A stretch of DNA of 64,000 nt from Blautia sp. (GTDB taxonomy: Bacteria > Bacillota > Clostridia > Lachnospirales > Lachnospiraceae): NCBI GenBank assembly GCA_023663685.1, contig JAMPHB010000001.1:421120-485119 (forward strand). The letters are read 5' to 3'. The notes below the pieces were generated by a model, which had not been told where the DNA came from, did no database searches, and saw only the letters and a program-made list of their open reading frames with translations. A program made the position numbers and the translations under genes. Below, piece after piece: positions 24,631 through 33,525 of the stretch. The first letter of the stretch is position 1, and the number at the start of each line of letters is the position of its first letter.

Positions 24631-27600
24631 ATGGCAAAGCCGTTTAGGGAGGCGTTTCCGACTCTTCGCATCGATGGGGAGCTGGGGAGCCTTTTGGAGA
24701 CAACTGAGGTGACAAAAATCAGCGCGAATCGTGAGCACACGCAGATTCGCGTTTATTTGCATGGAACGAGGCTGATCAAAAAGCGCAGGATCTGGGATCT
24801 GGAGGAGGCAATCCGCAGCCAGATCTTTGACAGGCAGGATATCCGGGTGCGGGTGATCGAGAGCTTTGCCCTCTCCCAGCAATATACCATTCAGACGCTG
24901 ATGGACGTCTACTTTGACAGTATCTTAGAGGAACTGAACGCATACAGTGTGCTGGAATACAATCTGCTGCGCACGGCCGCTATGGAGTTCGACGGGCCGG
25001 GGCACATGACACTGACCCTGGACGAGACGATCATTGCAAGAGACCGGAGCGGGGAGATCGTGGAGTTTTTGGAGAAGGTAGTCTGCGAGCGCTGTGGTAT
25101 GGATCTGGTGATACAGACGAAATACAAAAAGCCCGAGGAGAGTAAGCACAGAAAAAATGCAAAGCTGCAGCTGGAGCAGGAGGTACATAACATTTCAAAG
25201 CGCGCAGGAATGGAGCTGCGCGCAGAAAACGCTGCGCAGGAATCGACAGAAAATTATGGCGGAGCACAAGATATTGTGGTGAAAAGTACTAAAAGTACTA
25301 GGAATCGTGCAGATGAAAATTATGCAAAATTGCCAAAGAATGAAGGAAATATTGCAGAAAAAAAGCCCTCCTATGAGAAAAAGGGAGAATTTCACCGCAG
25401 ATTCGACAGGGAGAACAGTAAAAAATCCATGAATCCCGATGTGATTTATGGCAGGGACTTCGAGGAGGAGCTGACAGAGATTGAGAAGATCGATGCACCC
25501 ATCGGTGAGGTGGCGGTGCGGGGGAAGATCCTCTCGGTGGACAAGCGGGAGATCCGCAATGAAAAGACCATTGTGATCGTGACCCTGACAGACTTTACGG
25601 ACTCCATCGTGTTTAAGCTCTTTGCAAAAAACGATGAGGTGGAGGAGCTCCTTGGAAACCTTGCGAAGGGACGCTTTGTCAAGGTGAAGGGAATGGCGGT
25701 CATTGACAAATTCGACGGGGAGCTGACAATCGGTTCAGTAGTAGGAATCAAAAAGACCGGGGATTTCACGACGCTTCGGATGGACAACAGTGCCGAGAAG
25801 CGGGTGGAGCTGCACTGCCACACGAAGATGAGCGATATGGACGGCGTGTCGGACGTGAAGGATATCGTAAAGAGGGCTGTAAAATGGGGGCATAAGGCCA
25901 TTGCCATCACGGATCACGGGGATGTGCAGGCATTTCCGGATGCTGCCCACGCGCTGGATGGCAGCGAGGATTTCAAGGTCATCTATGGGGTGGAGGCATA
26001 TCTGGTAGACGACTTAAAGGGCATTGTGACGGACAGCAAAAACCAGTCTCTGGACGCGGATTATGTGGTGTTTGATCTGGAGACGACGGGCTTTAGCCCC
26101 GAGACGAACCGGATTATTGAAATCGGTGCGGTGAAGGTGCAAAAAGGGAAAATCACGGAGAAATTTTCTACCTTCGTCAATCCGGGGACGCCGATTCCCT
26201 TCCGTATTGAGCAGCTCACGGGTATCAGTGACTCCATGGTCATAGATGCTCCGGCCATCGAGGCAGCCCTGCCGGAATTTATGGCCTTTTGCGAGGGCTG
26301 TGTGATGGTGGCGCACAATGCGGATTTTGATATGAGCTTTATCAAAAAGAACTGTCTGCGGCAGAATATACCCTGCAGACCCACGATAGTAGATACAGTG
26401 GGGCTCGCGCGGGTGCTTTTGCACAATCTGAACCGCTTTAAGCTTGATACGGTGGCACGGGCATTAAACATCTCTCTGGAAAACCACCACAGGGCCGTGG
26501 ACGACGCCGGTTGTACGGCGGAGATATTTGTAAAATTTATTGCGATGCTGAGGGAGAGGGGCATCGAAGCACTGGAAGCGGTGAATGAGCTGCAGAGTGA
26601 CTCCATGGACTATGTGCAGAAGGCGAAAACCTACCATGCGATTATTCTGGCGGCCTGCGATCAGGGAAGGACGAATTTATACCGCTTAGTATCCCTTGCC
26701 CATCTGAAGTATTATCACAAGAGGCCAAGGATACCCAAGAGTGAGTTTTTAAAGTACCGGGACGGGCTTTTGATCGGCTCGGCCTGCGAGGCGGGGGAGG
26801 TTTTTCAGGCAATTTTTAACGACCGGCCAGAGGAGGAGATTTCCCGGCTGGTGGATTTCTATGATTATCTGGAAATCCAGCCCCTCGGCAACAACGCCTT
26901 TCTGATCAGGGACGAGGACTGCTGGGTAAAGTCCGAGGAGGATTTAAAGGAAATCAACAAAAAAATCGTGCGGCTGGGTGAACAGTTTAAAAAGCCGGTG
27001 GTGGCCACCTGCGACGTGCATTTTCTCGACCCGGAGGACGAAATCTACCGCAGGATTATCATGGCGGGCTGGGGCTACAATGATTCCGACGATCAGGCAC
27101 CGCTGTATTTACGCACGACGGAGGAGATGCTTGCGGAGTTTTCCTATCTGGGAAGCGCAAAGGCGGAGGAGGTTGTGATTACGAATCCGAACCGGATTGC
27201 CGATATGTGTGAGAAAATTTCCCCGGTACGGCCGGACAAATGTCCGCCCATCATTGAGAACTCCGATCAGATGCTGCGGGATATCTGCTACAGCAAGGCG
27301 CATAAAATGTACGGGGATCCCCTGCCGCCCATCGTGCAGGAGAGGCTGGACAGAGAGCTGAATTCCATCATTAGTAACGGCTATGCCGTGATGTACATTA
27401 TTGCCCAGAAGCTGGTGTGGAAGTCCAACGAGGACGGTTATCTGGTGGGTTCCCGGGGCTCGGTCGGAAGCTCCTTTGTCGCGACCATGTCCGGTATTAC
27501 AGAGGTGAACCCCCTGCGTCCCCATTATCTGTGTACGCACTGCAAGTACAGCGATTTTGACTCGGAGCTGGTATTATCCTTCGCGGGCAGGGGCGGCTGT

Positions 27601-29157
27601 GACATGCCGGACAGGCGCTGTCCCAAATGCGGAAAAGCGCTGTCCAAGGAGGGCTTTGACATTCCTTTTGAGACTTTTTTAGGCTTCAAGGGCAACAAGG
27701 AGCCGGATATTGATTTGAATTTTTCCGGGGAGTACCAGAGCAAGGCGCACAAATATACCGAGGTAATTTTCGGGGAGGGGCAGACCTATAAGGCTGGTAC
27801 CATCGGCACGCTGGCGGACAAGACAGCTTACGGCTATGTGAAGAATTACTACGAGGAGCGGGGACAGCACAAGAGAAACTGTGAGATTGACCGGATTGTG
27901 CAGGGCTGTGTGGGCGTGAGGCGCACCACGGGACAGCATCCGGGGGGAATCGTGGTGCTGCCAATGGGAGAGCAGATTTATACCTTCACGCCGATTCAGC
28001 ATCCGGCCAATGATATGACGGTGGATATCGTCACTACCCATTTTGACTACCACAGCATCGACCACAATCTCCTGAAGCTTGACATACTCGGGCACGACGA
28101 TCCGACAATGATAAGAATGCTGCAGGATCTGACCGGGGTAGATCCGACGACGATTCCGCTGGACGATCCGGCGGTCATGTCCCTGTTCCAGAATACCAGC
28201 GCGCTGGGAATCGAGCCGGAGGATATCGGCGGCTGTCCCCTGGGTGCACTGGGTATCCCGGAGTTTGGCACGGATTTTGCCATGGGGATGCTCATAGACA
28301 CAAAGCCTAAGGAGTTTTCCGATTTGATTCGGATCGCCGGGCTTTCCCATGGAACGGACGTGTGGCTGGGAAATGCGCAGGAGCTCATCAAAAGCGGGCA
28401 GGCCACAATCTCCACGGCCATCTGCACGAGAGACGATATTATGACCTACCTGATCGGCATGGGCATGGATTCGGAGGAGTCCTTCAAGATCATGGAGGCG
28501 GTGCGGAAGGGCACAGTGGCGAAAAAAAAGTGCGATAAGTGGGAGGAGTGGAAAAAGGACATGACAGAGCACAATGTGCCGGACTGGTACATCTGGTCAT
28601 GCGAAAAAATCCAGTACATGTTCCCGAAGGCGCACGCGGCCGCCTATGTGATGATGGCATGGCGCATCGCCTACTGCAAGGTGTTCTATCCGCTGGCCTA
28701 CTACGCCGCTTATTTTTCCATCCGCGCCACGGGCTTTTCCTATGAGCTGATGTGTCTGGGGAGGGAGAAGCTGGAGAGTTATCTTAAGGATTACAGGAAC
28801 AGGAAGGATTCTCTTTCCAAGCGCGAGCAGGATACCTACAAGGATATGCGGATTGTGCAGGAGATGTACGCGAGGGGCTTTACCTTTTGGCCCATCGACA
28901 TTTACAGATCTGCCCCCCAGCGTTTTCAGATTGTGGAGGGGAAGCTGCTGCCGTCCTTAAATACCATCGAGGGTCTGGGGGATAATGCGGCGGTCGCCAT
29001 TGCAGAGGCGGCGAAAAACGGCCCCTTTTTGTCCAAAGATGATTTCAGGGAGCGGACGAAGGTGTCAAAGACGGTGATCGAGCTGATGGGAGATCTCGGT
29101 TTGTTCGGAGATATCCCGGAGTCCAACCAGCTGTCCCTATTCGATTTTGGTGCATAA
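24631..29157 (+). CDS. polC: DNA polymerase III alpha subunit, PolC type
   Basis: PolC is the replicative polymerase of Firmicutes, with built-in proofreading. The 1508-residue protein has an N-terminal domain and a low-complexity linker (about residues 170-270). An OB-fold follows, then a PHP domain (E-L-H-C-H-T-K-M-S, I-T-D-H-G-D) split by the 3'-5' exonuclease (F-D-L-E-T-T-G, A-H-N-A-D-F-D). The polymerase core has a Cys4 zinc site (C-T-H-C ... C-P-K-C) and G-S-R-G-S-V-G-S-S. It follows ispG by two bases. Bacillus has rimP-nusA directly after it; here other genes follow. Confidence 0.97.
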   Translation: MAKPFREAFPTLRIDGELGSLLETTEVTKISANREHTQIRVYLHGTRLIKKRRIWDLEEAIRSQIFDRQDIRVRVIESFALSQQYTIQTLMDVYFDSILEELNAYSVLEYNLLRTAAMEFDGPGHMTLTLDETIIARDRSGEIVEFLEKVVCERCGMDLVIQTKYKKPEESKHRKNAKLQLEQEVHNISKRAGMELRAENAAQESTENYGGAQDIVVKSTKSTRNRADENYAKLPKNEGNIAEKKPSYEKKGEFHRRFDRENSKKSMNPDVIYGRDFEEELTEIEKIDAPIGEVAVRGKILSVDKREIRNEKTIVIVTLTDFTDSIVFKLFAKNDEVEELLGNLAKGRFVKVKGMAVIDKFDGELTIGSVVGIKKTGDFTTLRMDNSAEKRVELHCHTKMSDMDGVSDVKDIVKRAVKWGHKAIAITDHGDVQAFPDAAHALDGSEDFKVIYGVEAYLVDDLKGIVTDSKNQSLDADYVVFDLETTGFSPETNRIIEIGAVKVQKGKITEKFSTFVNPGTPIPFRIEQLTGISDSMVIDAPAIEAALPEFMAFCEGCVMVAHNADFDMSFIKKNCLRQNIPCRPTIVDTVGLARVLLHNLNRFKLDTVARALNISLENHHRAVDDAGCTAEIFVKFIAMLRERGIEALEAVNELQSDSMDYVQKAKTYHAIILAACDQGRTNLYRLVSLAHLKYYHKRPRIPKSEFLKYRDGLLIGSACEAGEVFQAIFNDRPEEEISRLVDFYDYLEIQPLGNNAFLIRDEDCWVKSEEDLKEINKKIVRLGEQFKKPVVATCDVHFLDPEDEIYRRIIMAGWGYNDSDDQAPLYLRTTEEMLAEFSYLGSAKAEEVVITNPNRIADMCEKISPVRPDKCPPIIENSDQMLRDICYSKAHKMYGDPLPPIVQERLDRELNSIISNGYAVMYIIAQKLVWKSNEDGYLVGSRGSVGSSFVATMSGITEVNPLRPHYLCTHCKYSDFDSELVLSFAGRGGCDMPDRRCPKCGKALSKEGFDIPFETFLGFKGNKEPDIDLNFSGEYQSKAHKYTEVIFGEGQTYKAGTIGTLADKTAYGYVKNYYEERGQHKRNCEIDRIVQGCVGVRRTTGQHPGGIVVLPMGEQIYTFTPIQHPANDMTVDIVTTHFDYHSIDHNLLKLDILGHDDPTMIRMLQDLTGVDPTTIPLDDPAVMSLFQNTSALGIEPEDIGGCPLGALGIPEFGTDFAMGMLIDTKPKEFSDLIRIAGLSHGTDVWLGNAQELIKSGQATISTAICTRDDIMTYLIGMGMDSEESFKIMEAVRKGTVAKKKCDKWEEWKKDMTEHNVPDWYIWSCEKIQYMFPKAHAAAYVMMAWRIAYCKVFYPLAYYAAYFSIRATGFSYELMCLGREKLESYLKDYRNRKDSLSKREQDTYKDMRIVQEMYARGFTFWPIDIYRSAPQRFQIVEGKLLPSLNTIEGLGDNAAVAIAEAAKNGPFLSKDDFRERTKVSKTVIELMGDLGLFGDIPESNQLSLFDFGA

Positions 29158-29162
29158 AATTG

Positions 29163-29191
29163 TTGACATTTTGCATAAAAACCTTTAAAAT
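29163..29191 (+). promoter_or_regulatory. Promoter of the hydrogenase-like chemoreceptor gene
   Basis: A consensus TTGACA (29163-29168), a 17-bp spacer and TAAAAT (29186-29191) lie in an AT-rich gap after polC. It looks like a normal vegetative promoter, not a sigma-28 one. Confidence 0.8.
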
Positions 29192-29245
29192 TTTGTTTAA
29201 AATATACAATATTATACATTTTTAGAGAAAGGATTCTGGGGGAAG

Positions 29246-31174
29246 ATGAGTATAATCAATGTAGATGTGGAGAAATGTGTCGGCTGTAATGCCTGTGTCC
29301 GTGCCTGCCCGGCGGCGGAGGCCAATGTCGCGCAGCTGGATGAGGACGGGCAGCTGCGGATCAGCATCGACGATGACAAGTGCATCAAGTGCGGAGCCTG
29401 CATACGGGCATGCTCTCACGGAGCCAGAAGCTATCAGGATGATCTGGAGGAGTTTTTGCAGGCCTTAAAGTCGGGGGAGGAGGTTGCAATGATTGCCGCG
29501 CCGTCCATCAAAATCGCCTTTGACGGCAACTGGCGGCACGCGCTCCAGTGGCTCAGGGATCACGGCGTGAAGAAGATTTATGATGTGGGCTATGGCGCGG
29601 ATATCTGTACATGGGCGCATCTGCGCTATCTGCAGGCGCATCCGGGGAGCAAGGTGATCTCCCAGCCTTGCGCGGCGGTTGTCAACTATGTGCAGCGGCA
29701 CAAGCCGGAGCTGATTCCCCGCATGTCGCCGGTGCAGAGCCCGATGATGTGTCTGGCGATTTACATACGGAAGTACCTGGGCTTTAAAGGAAAAATTGCG
29801 GCTATCTCTCCCTGCATTGCCAAGAGCGACGAGTTTCGTGAGACGGGAGTGATCGACTACAACGTCACCATGGAGAGGCTTGAGAAATATTTTCAGGAGG
29901 AGAATGTAGTCCTGCCGAAGGTCAAGATATACAGCGAGTTCGAGTTTGACGAGTATCAGGGTCTGGAGGGGGCGATTTACCCGAAGCCGGGCGGGCTCAT
30001 GCAGAACCTTCTGATTCACGAGCCGAATCTGGAGGTCATTACCTCCGAGGGCACGGAGAAGCTCTACGACGATCTGGATGTGTATCTCGAGCAGGACGAG
30101 CGGTATCTGCCCGATGTGTTTGACGTCCTTAACTGTGAGAACGGCTGTAACGGCGGCCCGGCGGTGGGCGTCAACTATCAGCGCTTTGAGATGAATTCCA
30201 TCATGCACGACGTGCAGGTGTATGCGCATCAGATCCGGGAGAAAAATAAGACGAAAAAGGGAGCGGACAAACAGTTTGCCCAGTTTGACGCGGAGCTTAG
30301 GATGGAGGATTTCCTGCGGAGCTACAAGTCCATGAAGACGCAGGGAGTCAGTGTGTCTGAGAAGGAAATCGAGCAGGCATTTGCTGACCTTGGAAAACAC
30401 ACAGAGACAGAGAGGCATTTCGACTGTCATGCCTGCGGCTACAAGTCCTGCCGGGAGATGGCGATCGCGCTTGCCAAGGGGCTCAACGAGAAGGAGAACT
30501 GTCACCAGTATATGCTGGAGCAGATTCGGAAAGAGCGCCAGAAGGTGGCGGAGGTCAACGAGCAGGTGTCCGGCATGAACCATGAGCTCATGGAGGTATT
30601 TGCAGAGCTGGCGGAGAATATCACGGCGGTGCAGAAGGAGACGGATTTCATTCAGCAGACCGGCGCGCGTAATGCCAATGAGATGAAAAATGTCGTGGAG
30701 CACATGAATGAGCTGAACCATCTGAACCAGAAGATCACGGAGTCCATGACAGATATCAACAGCAGTGTGGCAAAGTACAATGTGATGACCAAAGATGTGG
30801 AGAAGATTGCGGGAGATATCAATCTGCTCTCGCTGAATGCTTCCATTGAGGCGGCAAGAGCCGGTGACGCCGGACGGGGATTTGCAGTGGTAGCCTCCAA
30901 TATCCGCGACCTCTCGGAGAGCTCCAAGCGCTCAGTGGGAAGCGCGAGGGAGAACGATGAGGGAATCCACACCGCAATCTCCGACGTCAATGTGGTGGTG
31001 GAACGGTTCGATTCCACGATCAAGGAGCTTCTGGAAGCAATTGATGCGACCATTGAGGGGACGAACCGCACCTCGGAGAACGGGGACAATATCCGCGCCT
31101 CCATGGAAAAGGTATCCCAGATGACAGAGCGGGTACAGCACGTTCTTGAGGAGACGAGCCGTATCCTGGATTAG
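29246..31174 (+). CDS. Soluble [FeFe]-hydrogenase-like sensor fused to a chemoreceptor signalling domain
   Basis: This 642-residue protein has no membrane segment. In order it has two 4Fe-4S sites (C11, C14, C17, C21 and C46, C49, C52, C56), an iron-hydrogenase large-subunit domain with four H-cluster-type cysteines (C142, C190, C297, C301), a further C-x2-C-x4-C-x16-C iron-sulfur motif (C394-C419), and a methyl-accepting chemotaxis signalling domain. The signalling tip is recognisable as [14 protein letters not shown]. In catalytic hydrogenases a proton-transfer Cys precedes the first H-cluster ligand; here that residue is Pro141. This suggests a sensor of H2 or redox state feeding CheA/CheW, rather than an enzyme. 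The signal is inferred. Confidence 0.85.
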   Translation: MSIINVDVEKCVGCNACVRACPAAEANVAQLDEDGQLRISIDDDKCIKCGACIRACSHGARSYQDDLEEFLQALKSGEEVAMIAAPSIKIAFDGNWRHALQWLRDHGVKKIYDVGYGADICTWAHLRYLQAHPGSKVISQPCAAVVNYVQRHKPELIPRMSPVQSPMMCLAIYIRKYLGFKGKIAAISPCIAKSDEFRETGVIDYNVTMERLEKYFQEENVVLPKVKIYSEFEFDEYQGLEGAIYPKPGGLMQNLLIHEPNLEVITSEGTEKLYDDLDVYLEQDERYLPDVFDVLNCENGCNGGPAVGVNYQRFEMNSIMHDVQVYAHQIREKNKTKKGADKQFAQFDAELRMEDFLRSYKSMKTQGVSVSEKEIEQAFADLGKHTETERHFDCHACGYKSCREMAIALAKGLNEKENCHQYMLEQIRKERQKVAEVNEQVSGMNHELMEVFAELAENITAVQKETDFIQQTGARNANEMKNVVEHMNELNHLNQKITESMTDINSSVAKYNVMTKDVEKIAGDINLLSLNASIEAARAGDAGRGFAVVASNIRDLSESSKRSVGSARENDEGIHTAISDVNVVVERFDSTIKELLEAIDATIEGTNRTSENGDNIRASMEKVSQMTERVQHVLEETSRILD

Positions 31175-31177
31175 CAG

Positions 31178-32206
31178 TCAGTCCTCTGTAATCACGCCCG
31201 GGTGGAAGGAATAGACTTCCCCCGGGTTTGCTGTTGGCGTATAAAAGGTCTCCCCGGAACGAAAGTCCGTGAAGTAGATATAGTAGGAGGTGACGTGGAT
31301 ATTGGAGTAATTGCCAACCCTTATCTCCCTGAAATCCGTCCCGTCATTTTTGACCATGCAAAGAGCTGAGGAATCCTCCGAATAACGCTGGTAATAGATA
31401 TAGCTGCCGTATACATTGTAGAGATCAATGCTGTCGGTGGTTAAGGTGTTTGGATTGCCAAACTGGATATTCGTGTGAACCAGTGCATTGTTCTTGTTCA
31501 CGTCCAGATAGTAGACATTGTTGTCGCTGGTGACAATGGGCTTGTAGCAGTTGCAGTCGTAAATCATGCGGGAGCGGTCTGTGGCGGTGTCATATTCGTA
31601 GAGGCAGCCGTCAGTGCTCATGCCGTTGTAATAGAAATACTGACCCAGCGTGCTGCAGGTAAACACATACTGGGAGCTGATCTCTTTTTTATCCTTTCCA
31701 TCAATCCCAATCTTATAAAGTCTGGTTGCTGTCTCGCTGTCGTAGTGGAGATAGTAGATGTAGTTGCCCGCCAGCGAGGCGTAGATGCAGGGGTCAGGGT
31801 CTAAAACCGTCACTCTGCCGCCCGTGCGTGAAATCCTGCACAGACTGTTGTTGTTAAAGGTGAAGATGGCCATGGGGCCGGTCGTCTCCAGATCCTTGTT
31901 GCGGCGGACATAATAGACATAATGGCTGTCCGCATTGATAAACATTGCCTTATCGTCGCAGAGCTTTTTCAGGTTGTCGCCGTTTAAATCCATGGAGTAG
32001 AGCCGGTTATTGTCGTCCGGGTTTGCAAAAAATACAGTGCCGCTGCTCTCACAGAACAGTCCGCCGTTGTAAAGGTTTCCGGCGCTGTTGCCATTTACAT
32101 AGCTCTCGTTGTACTGGAAGCGGCTGTCCATATATTTCCAGATGCCGCCGGCGATGGCGGCAATGGCGATAAGGGCGCATAATGTGATAATCAAAAATTT
32201 TTTCAT
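31178..32206 (-). CDS. DUF5050-like secreted or membrane-anchored beta-propeller protein
   Basis: The 342-residue product has an N-terminal membrane anchor or signal (K-K-F-L-I-I-T-L-C-A-L-I-A-I-A-A) and then repeated blades of the form Y-Y-x-N/D with G-x-x, rich in Tyr, Asp and Asn (for example Y-I-Y-Y-L-H-Y-D and Y-F-Y-Y-N-G-M). This is typical of the DUF5050/TolB-type propellers common in Clostridia. Ligand and role are unknown. It converges on the chemoreceptor gene with only three bases between the stops. Confidence 0.65.
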   Translation of the reverse strand: MKKFLIITLCALIAIAAIAGGIWKYMDSRFQYNESYVNGNSAGNLYNGGLFCESSGTVFFANPDDNNRLYSMDLNGDNLKKLCDDKAMFINADSHYVYYVRRNKDLETTGPMAIFTFNNNSLCRISRTGGRVTVLDPDPCIYASLAGNYIYYLHYDSETATRLYKIGIDGKDKKEISSQYVFTCSTLGQYFYYNGMSTDGCLYEYDTATDRSRMIYDCNCYKPIVTSDNNVYYLDVNKNNALVHTNIQFGNPNTLTTDSIDLYNVYGSYIYYQRYSEDSSALCMVKNDGTDFREIRVGNYSNIHVTSYYIYFTDFRSGETFYTPTANPGEVYSFHPGVITED

Positions 32207-32260
32207 AGATAATCTCCTGTCATAAACTGGTAATAAATCAATGGCTCCTTCATAGAAAAA

Positions 32261-32289
32261 AGTATATATTTTGACAAGTAATTTTGCAA
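32261..32289 (-). promoter_or_regulatory. Promoter of the DUF5050-like gene
   Basis: On the minus strand there is TTGCAA (plus 32284-32289), a 17-bp spacer and TATACT (plus 32261-32266). It is about 55 bases before the start codon. Confidence 0.7.
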
Positions 32290-32297
32290 GGCATACT

Positions 32298-32325
32298 TGC
32301 CTTTTTGGGACAATTGTACTAAAAT
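32298..32325 (+). promoter_or_regulatory. Candidate pheA promoter
   Basis: TTGCCT (32298-32303), a 16-bp spacer and TAAAAT (32320-32325). A perfect TTGACA at 32271 has no good -10 at the right distance. A short hairpin, AAGGCA/TGCCTT (32288-32303) followed by five Ts, overlaps the -35 region; its role is unclear. Confidence 0.4.
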
Positions 32326-32362
32326 TTTGAGTTAGAAAAACACCAGCGGAGAGGAGCAGGAC

Positions 32363-33493
32363 ATGAGGGATTTGATGGAGCTGCGCCAGGAGATTGACAA
32401 GCTCGATGGCGGGATCGTGGAGTTGTATGAGAAGCGGATGCTTCTTGCCGCGGAGGTGGCGGAATATAAGATTTCTACAGGAAAGCCGGTGTTCGACCGG
32501 GCGAGAGAGCGTGCAAAGCTGGAGGCTTTAGAGGCTGTGGCGAAGGACAGCTTTATGCGGCACGGGCTCAGGGAGCTGTTCGAGCAGATCATGTCCACGA
32601 GCCGCAAGAAGCAGTACCAGCTTTTGACCGAACATGGGATCACAGAGACGCAGGATTTTACGGAGGTGGACAAGCTGGATTTTTCCGGTGCGCGCATCGT
32701 GTTTCAGGGTGTGGAGGGAGCTTACAGCCAGCAGGCCATGAAAGCTTTTTTCGGCGAGGACTGTAACGGCCGCCAGGTGGAGACATGGAAGGACGCCATG
32801 GAGGCGATTAAGAGCGGGGAGGCGGATTATGCGGTGCTTCCCATCGAGAATTCCTCTGCGGGGATCGTCTCGGAGAATTATGATCTTCTCGTGGCATATG
32901 ACAACTATATCGTGGGAGAACAGATTATTAAAATCGACCATGCGCTTCTGGCGCTGCCGGAGGCGGAGCTTAAGGATATCACCTGCGTCTATTCCCATCC
33001 GCAGGGGCTTATGCAGTGCGGCGCATATCTGGAGAAGCACCGGGAATTTGAGAAAATCAGTCTGAAAAACACGGCGGAGTCCGCCAAAAAAGTAAAAGAT
33101 GAGGGGCAAAAACATCAGGCCGCCATCGCCAGCTCCCTCACGGCGGGAATCTACGGCCTTAAGGTCTTAGAGCGGGGAATCTCCAACAATCCGGACAATT
33201 CCACACGCTTTATTATCGTCACGGGGAAAAAGGTCTATGAAAAATCGAGCGGACGAATCAGCATCTGCTTTGAGGTTCCGCACGAGAGCGGTTCCCTGTA
33301 TCACATGCTCTCACATTTTATTTATAACGGACTGAACATGACAAACATTCAGTCCCGCCCGATTCCCGGGCGCAACTGGGAATACCGTTTCTTTATTGAC
33401 TTTGAGGGGCGTTTTACAGACACGGCGGTGGTGAACGCCCTGCGGGGTCTGAGGGAAGAAACGATTGCACTGAAAATACTGGGTACATATTGA
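32363..33493 (+). CDS. pheA: Bifunctional chorismate mutase/prephenate dehydratase (P-protein)
   Basis: The enzyme turns chorismate into prephenate and then phenylpyruvate for phenylalanine synthesis. The 376-residue protein has an AroQ-type mutase (about residues 1-85: L-R-Q-E-I-D-K-L-D ... A-E-Y-K), a dehydratase domain (about 110-290) with the N-S-T-R-F-I-I-V segment, and a C-terminal ACT domain. The ACT domain holds the Phe-binding-type motifs G-S-L-Y-H-M-L and I-Q-S-R-P, so feedback inhibition by Phe is likely. A GAGAGGAG box precedes the ATG. Confidence 0.95.
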   Translation: MRDLMELRQEIDKLDGGIVELYEKRMLLAAEVAEYKISTGKPVFDRARERAKLEALEAVAKDSFMRHGLRELFEQIMSTSRKKQYQLLTEHGITETQDFTEVDKLDFSGARIVFQGVEGAYSQQAMKAFFGEDCNGRQVETWKDAMEAIKSGEADYAVLPIENSSAGIVSENYDLLVAYDNYIVGEQIIKIDHALLALPEAELKDITCVYSHPQGLMQCGAYLEKHREFEKISLKNTAESAKKVKDEGQKHQAAIASSLTAGIYGLKVLERGISNNPDNSTRFIIVTGKKVYEKSSGRISICFEVPHESGSLYHMLSHFIYNGLNMTNIQSRPIPGRNWEYRFFIDFEGRFTDTAVVNALRGLREETIALKILGTY

Positions 33494-33525
33494 CTGGTCT
33501 TTAGCCGGGCACGGGAGGAGGATCT

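Noticed and set aside
25284-25303. Short AAAAGTACT repeat in polC
   Set aside because: Two copies in the low-complexity linker of PolC; ordinary coding sequence.
29158-29245. Sigma-28 promoter before the hydrogenase-like chemoreceptor
   Set aside because: No TAAA-N15-CCGAT pattern; a good TTGACA/TAAAAT promoter is present instead.
32288-32306. Hairpin with five Ts before pheA as a Phe attenuator or T-box
   Set aside because: No leader peptide rich in Phe codons and no T-box sequence were found, and the hairpin overlaps the likely promoter.
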